Assembly (NCBI RefSeq): GCF_027066465.1
Contig: NZ_JAMONU010000071.1
Coordinates: 1-12,998 of the forward strand
Direction: 5' to 3'
Source: Thermococcus sp.
Lineage (GTDB): Archaea > Methanobacteriota_B > Thermococci > Thermococcales > Thermococcaceae
Length of the DNA stretch: 12,998 nucleotides
Made by a program: the position numbers and the translations under genes. The notes beneath the pieces are model-generated. The model did not search any database and was not told the DNA's origin. It saw nothing but the letters and a program-made list of their open reading frames with translations. Below are positions 1 to 5,825 of this stretch, piece by piece (position 1 is the stretch's first letter; every line of letters starts with the position of its first letter).

Positions 1-634
1 GGTTGCTGTTGAAGGCCCTCGCCACGTAGATGTTCTTCAGGACCTCGTCGGGGTCAAGACCTCTCGCCTCGGCTATCTGCCGTATTCTCTCGGGTCTGAA
101 GGTGTTCTCCGTGTCAATCCATATCACCGAACCGCCGAGGCCGCCTTCTTCGGGCGGCTTCTGAACCATGACGGCAAGAGTGTGCGCGAGCTGGGTCTTA
201 CCGCTTCCAAACTCACCGAAGACCTCGGTTATGGCCTGCGTCTCTATACCGCCGCCGAGGAGCTTGTCGAGGGCTTTGCTTCCAGTGGAAATCTTCCCTA
301 TCGTCCTGCGCTTCTCCATGTACTCGTCGGCGCGCATGAAGGTTCCGATGTTGGCGGCTTCCCTGGCGGCCTGGATTATCTTCAGCGCGGCACCCTCGCT
401 TATCCCCGCTATCTCTTTAAGCTCGAGCGGTGAAGCGACGGCTATGGCCTCTATTGTATCGTAACCGGCCTCGCGCAGTTTTTCAGCGGTTGCAGGACCA
501 ACACCCGGCAAATCCTCAAGGGTTTTGATTTCTTTTGTAGATTTTTTAGCTGGGGGGGATGAGTCCTCGGCCACTTCAAGTTCTTCGAACTCATCGAGCT
601 CTTTAACCTCATCAACGGCCTTCCTCTTCACCAT
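1..634 (-). CDS. radA: RadA recombinase, 3' end cut by window edge
   Basis: RadA is the archaeal RecA/Rad51 recombinase. It forms ATP-dependent filaments on single-stranded DNA and drives strand exchange in repair and fork restart. About 211 codons are present, starting at ATG 634-632 (minus). Visible parts are a charged N-terminus, a helix-hairpin-helix domain at about residues 37-90 (DLPGVGPATAEKL), the filament polymerisation motif GTFMRADEY with Phe99, and the Walker A motif GEFGSGKT at residues 140-147. The following IWIDTENTFRPERI is typical of RadA. Walker B and the C-terminus lie outside the window. The start is supported by a GGGTGG ribosome binding site at 645-640 and a BRE/TATA signal at 690-676. 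The gene is divergent from the origin and the cdc6-polD operon, the arrangement known in Thermococcales. Identification is secure. Confidence 0.97.
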   Translation of the reverse strand, partial: MVKRKAVDEVKELDEFEELEVAEDSSPPAKKSTKEIKTLEDLPGVGPATAEKLREAGYDTIEAIAVASPLELKEIAGISEGAALKIIQAAREAANIGTFMRADEYMEKRRTIGKISTGSKALDKLLGGGIETQAITEVFGEFGSGKTQLAHTLAVMVQKPPEEGGLGGSVIWIDTENTFRPERIRQIAEARGLDPDEVLKNIYVARAFNSN

Positions 635-675
635 AACAACCACCCAATACCTTTGTTGTTAGTAAATCTAGGGGG

Positions 676-690
676 ATTATATACTTTTTG
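676..690 (-). promoter_or_regulatory. radA promoter (BRE/TATA)
   Basis: On the minus strand the sequence reads CAAAAAGTATATAAT, a purine-rich BRE followed by a good archaeal TATA box. Transcription would start near 656, leaving a leader of about 22 nt that carries the GGGTGG ribosome binding site before the radA ATG at 634. G-runs flank the box: GGGGG at 671-675 and the small palindrome GGGGAACCCC at 701-710. Their role is unknown. Confidence 0.7.
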
Positions 691-937
691 CCCATCCAAG
701 GGGGAACCCCTATCTTTTAAGATTTTCGTTGTTTCAGGCAAAAAAGGGAAATACTCGGACAATACTTACTGAAAACACCAGAAAATACTGAAAAAGATAA
801 ACACGGTTAGTAGATTACTGCTTTCCAGTGGAAATTGAGGACTGAAACACCCGGCTTTGCGTTTCAGATGCCCGGCAAACAAGGGAGCCACTCCGTCTTT
901 GAATTACTAAAGCTAATGATTACAACGGAGAGTCGTT

Positions 938-1007
938 TTCCAGTGGAAATAAAGGTCTTTTTCGATTTACATCGAAAAGACCCCCCAGAGTTTTATTTCC
1001 ACTGGAA
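938..1007. repeat. 70-bp inverted repeat with two facing ORB cores
   Basis: ORB cores at 938-948 and 997-1007 are in opposite orientation. Between them lies a nearly perfect hairpin: GGTCTTTTTCGA (954-965) pairs with TCGAAAAGACC (972-982), with one extra T and the loop TTTACA. The AAATAAA beside the left core is mirrored by TTTTATTT beside the right core. Only the right core has a G-run. Taken together the segment is one large dyad inside the origin. Confidence 0.8.
981..1007 (-). promoter_or_regulatory. Long ORB, reverse orientation (Orc1 binding site)
   Basis: Read on the minus strand this is the core TTCCAGTGGAA (1007-997), then an A-rich spacer, then six Gs (986-981). It matches the long ORB at 1263-1290 almost base for base apart from two missing spacer bases. 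In archaeal ORBs the core palindrome is contacted by the Orc1 winged-helix domain and the G-run side by the AAA+ domain. It points away from its partner, so the two cores face each other across about 255 bp. Confidence 0.85.
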
Positions 1008-1173
1008 CCCACTTTCGGAGAAAGGACGGTCTCAAGCACTTTGATAGATGCAAAAAGAGAGAGCAAATTTTGTTTACGTTGTTTTCTTAGATTGCGTTCA
1101 TTAATAATTTATGCTGAATGCACAATAATCATATTACAGCTGTGAACATTCAAAATTGTTGAACAATGTTTAC

Positions 1174-1188
1174 CGAAAAGTATATCTA
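1174..1188 (+). promoter_or_regulatory. Candidate promoter inside oriC (BRE/TATA)
   Basis: CGAAAAGTATATCTA has the purine-rich BRE and TATA layout of archaeal promoters and matches the element at 2284-2298 upstream of cdc6 at 14 of 15 positions. Transcription would begin near 1209, far upstream of the next gene at 1543. It could drive that gene with a long leader through the long ORB, or an origin transcript. No TATA box of this quality lies closer to 1543; a weaker ATTTAAAG lies near 1440. Confidence 0.5.
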
Positions 1189-1262
1189 TTAGATGATAAA
1201 TAGAAAACGGGGGAGTTTATCACCTCTCAAAGCAATTCAAACTGGGAGTAGCCAAAAGCCGG

Positions 1263-1290
1263 TTCCAGTGGAAACAAAACTCCCTGGGGG
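1263..1290 (+). promoter_or_regulatory. Long ORB, forward orientation (Orc1 binding site)
   Basis: The core TTCCAGTGGAA (1263-1273) is followed by ACAAAACTCCCT and GGGGG (1286-1290). This is the most complete ORB in the window. A TATA-like TATAAAAG starts immediately after it at 1291, followed by AT-rich DNA, so bound Orc1 could influence both unwinding and transcription. The pairing with 981-1007 in opposite orientation resembles the arrangement described for Pyrococcus oriC. Confidence 0.88.
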
Positions 1291-1536
1291 TATAAAAGTG
1301 CTTAACAATTAATATTTTTTAAGTGATTTTGTTTACTGATAATGAACTCTTCTGTGCTGTAATGTTCACATTGTTGTGGACATACTAGTTCATTTTTCCT
1401 TCAGTGGAAGCAAAGTTTTTCGCCGCATAGACTTTACAAATTTAAAGTTATGATGAACATAGCTGTTTACTCCTTTGTCCGATTTCCAGTGGATACCCTA
1501 AAGTTTAATTTTGTTGATGCCTATTTCTAGTGGTGG

Positions 1537-1549
1537 TTTCCCGTGGAAA
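1537..1549. promoter_or_regulatory. ORB-like box over a translation start
   Basis: TTTCCCGTGGAAA differs from the ORB core TTTCCAGTGGAAA at a single base. The GTG start codon of the downstream gene (1543-1545) lies within it. A weaker box (TTTCTAGTGGT) is at about 1524-1534. No G-run follows at the expected distance, so this would be a mini-ORB. Binding of Orc1 here is inferred. Confidence 0.55.
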
Positions 1550-2145
1550 CACCCGAAACACTCCTTAACTGGTTGCGCTCCGGTAGAGATGATGCAAACG
1601 ATATCGTTGACCTCCCATGGGAGGTGAGGGCCGTTGAGCCGAACCTCTATATAGCCGAGCACCCGAGAATGCCCTTTAGCCTCATGCTGTCCTTTGAAGA
1701 GGGCTTTGTTCGTCTGCTCGCTCCGCTGGGGCTTGAAACGTACACCTTATCCAACGATGATAAGCTCAAGATATACCACGCCCTCCTCAGACTGAACGCC
1801 GAAGTGAAGCTTATGAAGTTCATTCTCGCTGGAATGAACGATGACGTGTACCTCGCCGTCGACCTCGACCTCAAGAGTCTTGGCAAGGACGAGTTTAACG
1901 ATGCCCTGTCTGCACTCCTCTGGGGTCTCCTCTCGGCGGTTTCCGCTCTCAACTTGGAAGAAAGCTTCCAGCGTGCCCTTGAGGAAAGGGTTCTGGCAAT
2001 GGTTTACGAACGTCTTCAGAAGGGGGCCACGAAGGATGACCTGCTGGCCTTTCTGACCGTTAAAGTTGGGATGCCGCGGGAGGAGGCCGAAAAACTGCTT
2101 CAGAGGATTCTTTTGGGGCTTGAGGATGAGAGGGAATACTTGTGA
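1543..2145 (+). CDS. YbjN-like protein between oriC and cdc6
   Basis: This 200-residue, acidic, soluble protein has no signal peptide or membrane segment. Residues about 20-135 look like the YbjN / type III secretion chaperone-like fold: a helical start, strands around LYIAEH, SLMLSFEE and FVRLLAPLG, a helix KLKIYHALLRLNAEVKLMKF, a strand VYLAVDLDL, and a closing helix. Residues about 155-192 form a second helical unit (LQKGATKDDLLAFL...MPREEAEKLLQRIL). Function is unknown; proteins of this fold often act as small binding or chaperone modules. The GTG start at 1543 is preceded by GGTGGT at 1532-1537. The start lies inside an ORB-like box, so a later start cannot be fully excluded, but no better one is near. 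It has the same strand as cdc6 but is separated by 258 bp with its own promoter. Codon use matches neighbouring core genes, so it is a resident gene. The fold assignment is by eye and tentative; the gene itself is clear. Confidence 0.85.
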   Translation: METPETLLNWLRSGRDDANDIVDLPWEVRAVEPNLYIAEHPRMPFSLMLSFEEGFVRLLAPLGLETYTLSNDDKLKIYHALLRLNAEVKLMKFILAGMNDDVYLAVDLDLKSLGKDEFNDALSALLWGLLSAVSALNLEESFQRALEERVLAMVYERLQKGATKDDLLAFLTVKVGMPREEAEKLLQRILLGLEDEREYL

Positions 2146-2403
2146 TTCTGAAGGCCGTTTTCTTTGGCATATTTTTACATCTCTCTGTTCAACAAGGCAT
2201 ATAAACCCGGCCCGCGCAGTAGGCTATGCTTTCCACTGTATCCGGTGCTTCGGGTGGAACTGTGTCGTATGTTCAAATTAGATCGAAAAATATATCTAGA
2301 ATAGCCTAATATTGCCGAATAAATTTGACATCATGTTGGATATAAATCAAATCTTTGACGCTAATTAACATCTGAACCTGTGTTTCCTGTGGAGAGTGAG
2401 ACC
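2146..2403 (+). promoter_or_regulatory. cdc6-polD operon promoter region
   Basis: This gap has no gene. T-rich stretches at 2157-2164 and 2172-2176 probably terminate the upstream gene. Three TATA-like signals follow: CATATAAAC at about 2199-2207, CGAAAAATATATCTA at 2284-2298 (best, with a purine-rich BRE) and GGATATAAATC at about 2338-2348. The second would give a start near 2318 and a leader of about 85 nt; the third a start near 2368 and a leader of about 35 nt. A partial ORB core, TTTCCACTG, is at 2230-2238. TTTCCTGTGGA at 2383-2393 is ORB-like and overlaps the ribosome binding site. Orc1 may therefore regulate its own operon; this is inference. Confidence 0.65.
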
Positions 2404-3654
2404 ATGGACAGTGATGGCTACTTGAACTCAATATTCGAGAAGTACCTCCACGCCAAGAAGATTTTCAAGAACAAGGAAGTTTTGAGGCACAGCTACACGC
2501 CAAAGGAACTTCCGCACAGGCACGAGCAGATTGACGAGCTAGCTCATATCCTTGTTCCTGTTTTAAGGGGTGAAACTCCTTCCAACGTTTTAGTCTATGG
2601 CAAGACCGGAACCGGTAAAACCGTGACAGTGAAGTTCGTAACCGAGGAGCTAAAGAAGATATCCGAGAAGTACAACATTCCCGTCGAGGTCATCTACATC
2701 AACTGCGAGATAGTCGACACCCACTACCGCGTTCTCGCGAGGATAGTCAACCACTTTAAAGCGGAGAGCGGTGTGGAGGTTCCCCTCGTCGGCTGGCCGA
2801 CCGATGAGGTCTACGCCAAGCTGAAAGAGGTTATAGACGCGAAGGAGCGCTTTGTAATAATCGTTCTGGACGAGATAGACAAGCTCATCAAGAAGAGCGG
2901 GGACGACATACTCTACTCCCTCACGAGGATAAACACCGAGCTCTCGAGGGCGAAGGTCAGCATAATCGGCATTTCAAACGACCTCAAGTTCAAAGAGTAT
3001 CTCGATGCCCGCGTTCTTTCAAGTTTGAGCGAGGAGGAAGTCGTTTTCCCGCCCTACGATGCCAACCAGCTCCGGGACATCCTCATGCAGCGCGCAAAGG
3101 AGGCCTTCTACGATGGTGTACTCGACGATGCGGTCGTTCCTCTCTGTGCCGCTTTGGCTGCTCGCGAGCATGGCGACGCGAGGAGGGCTTTGGATTTGCT
3201 CCGCGTCGCTGGTGAAATAGCGGAGCGCGAGGGGGCGAGCAAGGTAACCGAAAGGCACGTCTGGAAGGCGCAGGAGAAGATTGAGCAGGACACGATGGAG
3301 GAAGTCATAAAGACCCTCCCGCTCCACTCGAAGGTCCTCCTCTACGCGATAGTCATGCTCGACGAGAATGGCGAGCTACCAGCCAACACCGGCGACGTTT
3401 ACTCCGTCTACAAGTCCCTCTGCGACCACCTTGACGTCGAACCCCTCACCCAGAGGCGCGTGAGTGACCTTATAAACGAACTTGATATGCTCGGCATAAT
3501 CAACGCTAAGGTCGTGAGCAAGGGTCGCTACGGCAGAACAAAGGAGATAAGGCTAAACGTCACCCCCTACATGGTGAAGAACATCTACCGCCACGACGAG
3601 CAGGTTAGGAGCCTGCTCACGCTCACCCTCTCCAAGCAGAGGAGGTTGTTCTGA
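2404..3654 (+). CDS. cdc6: Orc1/Cdc6 origin-binding AAA+ protein
   Basis: This is the archaeal initiator. It binds ORBs at oriC, helps open the DNA and helps recruit the MCM helicase. It is 416 residues from ATG 2404, the usual size. Walker A is GKTGTGKT at residues 66-73, Walker B is VLDEID with Asp156-Glu157, and IIGISND is sensor 1. ALAAREHGDARRALDLLRVAG is the sensor 2 region with its arginine. A winged-helix domain at about residues 340-400 (LTQRRVSDLINELDMLGIINAK...KGRYGRTKEI) reads the ORB. An in-frame GTG at 2380 would add eight residues. ATG 2404 is preferred because GGAGAGTGAG (2391-2400) lies just upstream and family members begin at about this point. It overlaps the next gene by one base (TGATG), with GGAGGT ahead of it, so translation is probably coupled. 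All catalytic motifs are intact. Confidence 0.97.
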   Translation: MDSDGYLNSIFEKYLHAKKIFKNKEVLRHSYTPKELPHRHEQIDELAHILVPVLRGETPSNVLVYGKTGTGKTVTVKFVTEELKKISEKYNIPVEVIYINCEIVDTHYRVLARIVNHFKAESGVEVPLVGWPTDEVYAKLKEVIDAKERFVIIVLDEIDKLIKKSGDDILYSLTRINTELSRAKVSIIGISNDLKFKEYLDARVLSSLSEEEVVFPPYDANQLRDILMQRAKEAFYDGVLDDAVVPLCAALAAREHGDARRALDLLRVAGEIAEREGASKVTERHVWKAQEKIEQDTMEEVIKTLPLHSKVLLYAIVMLDENGELPANTGDVYSVYKSLCDHLDVEPLTQRRVSDLINELDMLGIINAKVVSKGRYGRTKEIRLNVTPYMVKNIYRHDEQVRSLLTLTLSKQRRLF

Positions 3655-5825
3655 TGCTGATTGAGGATTTAATCAAGAACAACTACCTGATAACCCCCTC
3701 CGCCTACTACCTCCTCGAACCCCACTACAAGAGGGACTTCACTCTGGCTGAGCTGATAAAGTTCGCCAAAGCTCGGGGGACCTTCGTCATAGACTCCTCC
3801 ATAGCGGAGGCCTTCCTCGTCGAGAAGGGTCTCTTTTCCACTGGAGAACTCACTGAGCAGACATCTGTTGAGGTCTCTGAAGAAGGGCCTCTTGAGGTCT
3901 CTCAGGAGGAAATATATGAGGACTTTGCTGAATCGGCTGAAACTCCCGTTTCTGAAACTGTTATGGCTTCTCAGCCCGAAGAAATTCCTTCTTCTGAAAA
4001 CGTTGAATCCGTGGAAGCATCGGGTTCTATTTCCGCTGGAGATGTCGTGGAAAGCGAAGTTTTTACGGCTTCTTCTGGGGAAGAAGGCGTTGAACCAGCC
4101 GAAATTGTTGGCGAGACTTCGATTTCTACTGGAACTGTCCCTGAATTGGAGCAATCTTCTACCTCTAATCTTGTTGAAGAACAAATCTCCAGCGAGATTT
4201 CTGAGGGGGAGAGTTTTGTTTCCATTGGAGTGCCTGAATCCGGGGAATCCGAGGACATGACAATCGGCCCCCTAGATGAGTCCTCATCGGTTGAGGACTC
4301 ACTTCCACTGGAAGCCGAACCCTCTAACGGCAACGGCTACGGGGGTTACACCGATAGCGAGGAGTACTACGAGAATGATGAGAACGGAAACGGTGTGAAG
4401 CCAAAAATCGTCTACGGTGACTACGGGATTCCCATAGCGTACGTTGGCGAGGAGGTTGAAGGGGAAAAGGTTTACTCCACGTATGAGAATGTTGTTATAC
4501 GACCCAAAGAGGGCTTTTACTACCGTGCCAAGGACATTCCCGATGACTGGACGGTTAAGTTTGATGTCAAAAACGTAAAGTTTGAAGCGCCCAAGGTCAA
4601 AAACGTCGCCAGCAGGGAAGGGGAGATAATAATCCAAGCCTATTCGAGCTACTTTAAATCAAGGCTCAGGAAGATGCGCAGAATCTTCCGCGAGAACCCG
4701 GAAATTGGAAGTGTTGTTGATATAGCAAAGCTCGGCTATATCCGGGATGATGAAGTTACCATAATCGGCCTCGTCAATGACAAGCGCGAGACGACGAAGG
4801 GCTACATGTTCGAGGTGGAAGATGCCACCGGGCGGATTAAGGTCTTCCTCGGTAGGGACAGGGAGAACGCGGCTCAAGCTTACAACACGATAATGCCGGA
4901 TTCTGTGGTTGCCTTCCGCGGTCAGCCTGGCAGGGGAATCTTCTTCGCCAACCGCGTCTTCCTTCCCGATGTGCCGAAGTTCAGAAAGCAGAAGCCTCCC
5001 CTGGAGGAGAAGGTCTACGCGGTTCTGCTGAGCGACATTCACGTCGGCTCGAACAAGTTCTGCGAGAAGGCCTTCGAGAAGTTCCTCGAATGGCTCAACG
5101 GTGAGGTCAACAGCAGGGCCGAGGAAGAACTCGTGAGCAGGATTAAGTACATGATAATCGGCGGTGACGTCGTTGACGGCGTCGGCATCTACCCCGGCCA
5201 GTACAACGAGCTGGCCATCCCAGACATCTTCGACCAGTACGAGGCGTTGGCCAATCTCCTCCGCAACGTTCCTGACCATATAACCATGTTCATCGGCCCG
5301 GGCAACCACGATGCAGCAAGAATGGCCCTCCCACAGCCCGGCTTCTACGAGGAGTACGCTAAGCCGATATACAAGCTCAAGAACGCCGTGATAATAAGCA
5401 ACCCCGCCGTGATAGAGCTTCACGGCAGGGAGTTCCTCATCGCCCACGGGAGGGGCATAGAGGACGTCGTTGACTTCGTTCCCAACAGGACCCACCACAG
5501 ACCTGCGGAGGCGATGGTCGAGTTGCTCAAGTTAAGGCACCTCGCGCCGACCTTCGGGAACAAGGTTCCCATAGCCCCTGACCCCGAGGATACCCTCGTC
5601 ATCGAGAGCGTTCCGGACCTGTTCCAGGCCGGTCACGTTCACGTCATGGAGTACAGGATTTACAACGGAGTTTTCGTCATCAACAGCGGAACATGGCAGG
5701 CCCAGACCGAGTTCCAGAAGATGGTCAACATAGTTCCCACTCCGGCACGCGTCCCGATAATAGACGTTGAAACGGCCCGTTTGAGGGCGGTTATAAGCTT
5801 CGAGCAGTTCTGCGAGGGGGTTTGA
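3654..5825 (+). CDS. polB: DNA polymerase D small subunit DP1 (exonuclease)
   Basis: DP1 carries the 3'-5' proofreading exonuclease of the replicative polymerase PolD. It has 723 residues, longer than the roughly 610-620 of Pyrococcus because of the linker. A folded N-terminal domain (about 1-60) is followed by a Ser/Glu/Gly-rich, probably disordered linker (about 64-250). An OB-fold follows at about 320-445. The Mre11-like calcineurin phosphoesterase domain has all metal ligands: DIH (461-463), GDVVD (504-508), GNHD (550-553), AHGRG with His598, and GHVH (660-663). Its C-terminal part also binds DP2. Start ATG 3654 has GGAGGT at 3641-3646 and overlaps the cdc6 stop by one base. The linker DNA (about 3850-4330) is AT-richer, uses T-ending codons (TCT, GTT, GAA, ATT) unlike the rest of the gene, and contains several ORB-like boxes. 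It is co-transcribed with cdc6 and DP2. Confidence 0.97.
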   Translation: MLIEDLIKNNYLITPSAYYLLEPHYKRDFTLAELIKFAKARGTFVIDSSIAEAFLVEKGLFSTGELTEQTSVEVSEEGPLEVSQEEIYEDFAESAETPVSETVMASQPEEIPSSENVESVEASGSISAGDVVESEVFTASSGEEGVEPAEIVGETSISTGTVPELEQSSTSNLVEEQISSEISEGESFVSIGVPESGESEDMTIGPLDESSSVEDSLPLEAEPSNGNGYGGYTDSEEYYENDENGNGVKPKIVYGDYGIPIAYVGEEVEGEKVYSTYENVVIRPKEGFYYRAKDIPDDWTVKFDVKNVKFEAPKVKNVASREGEIIIQAYSSYFKSRLRKMRRIFRENPEIGSVVDIAKLGYIRDDEVTIIGLVNDKRETTKGYMFEVEDATGRIKVFLGRDRENAAQAYNTIMPDSVVAFRGQPGRGIFFANRVFLPDVPKFRKQKPPLEEKVYAVLLSDIHVGSNKFCEKAFEKFLEWLNGEVNSRAEEELVSRIKYMIIGGDVVDGVGIYPGQYNELAIPDIFDQYEALANLLRNVPDHITMFIGPGNHDAARMALPQPGFYEEYAKPIYKLKNAVIISNPAVIELHGREFLIAHGRGIEDVVDFVPNRTHHRPAEAMVELLKLRHLAPTFGNKVPIAPDPEDTLVIESVPDLFQAGHVHVMEYRIYNGVFVINSGTWQAQTEFQKMVNIVPTPARVPIIDVETARLRAVISFEQFCEGV
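3835..4314. repeat. Cluster of five ORB-like boxes inside the DP1 gene
   Basis: Sequences close to TTTCCASTGGAAA occur at 3835-3847 (TTTCCACTGGAGA), 4030-4042 (TTTCCGCTGGAGA), 4123-4135 (TTTCTACTGGAAC), 4219-4231 (TTTCCATTGGAGT) and 4302-4314 (CTTCCACTGGAAG, a perfect palindrome). They encode short Ser-Thr/Ala/Ile-Gly or Leu-Pro-Leu-Glu stretches of the acidic linker. Just left of the last one is a perfect 9-bp inverted repeat, GAGTCCTCA (4278-4286) and TGAGGACTC (4292-4300). The boxes lack the G-run of long ORBs. They may be chance products of Ser/Gly/Glu-rich coding, or extra Orc1 sites. Confidence 0.5.

Larger units (their letters stand above)
635..1542. other. oriC: Replication origin oriC (non-coding, ORB-rich)
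   Basis: This 900-bp gene-free stretch lies between radA and the genes leading into cdc6. It contains repeated 13-mers of the form TTTCCAGTGGAAA, the core of the Thermococcales origin recognition box bound by Orc1/Cdc6. Good cores are at 822-834, 938-948, 997-1007 (reverse) and 1263-1273. Weaker ones are at 1400-1410, 1483-1493, about 1524-1534 and 1537-1549. Two of them, 981-1007 (minus) and 1263-1290 (plus), are long ORBs with a G-run (six and five Gs) about 21-26 nt from the start of the core. AT-rich DNA between them (about 1060-1200) and to their right (about 1291-1480) could unwind. A 7-bp inverted repeat, CTGAAAC/GTTTCAG, sits at 842-867, and TACTGAAAA is repeated at 767 and 786. The role follows from family knowledge and synteny; origin activity in this strain is inferred. 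Confidence 0.9.

Noticed and set aside
168..464. Plus-strand frames across radA
   Set aside because: The minus strand encodes RadA with HhH, polymerisation and Walker A motifs; the plus-strand frames are its shadows.
835..1044. 69-codon open frame within oriC
   Set aside because: It is assembled from ORB cores and the large dyad, has no ribosome binding site, and its peptide reflects the repeats.
821..1549. CRISPR-like array from the repeated TTCCAGTGGAA motif
   Set aside because: The copies are short, palindromic, in both orientations and unevenly spaced, as expected for ORBs. No cas genes are present.
2380..2403. GTG at 2380 as the cdc6 start
   Set aside because: It lacks a ribosome binding site and extends beyond the usual family start. 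ATG 2404 has GGAGAGTGAG at the right distance.
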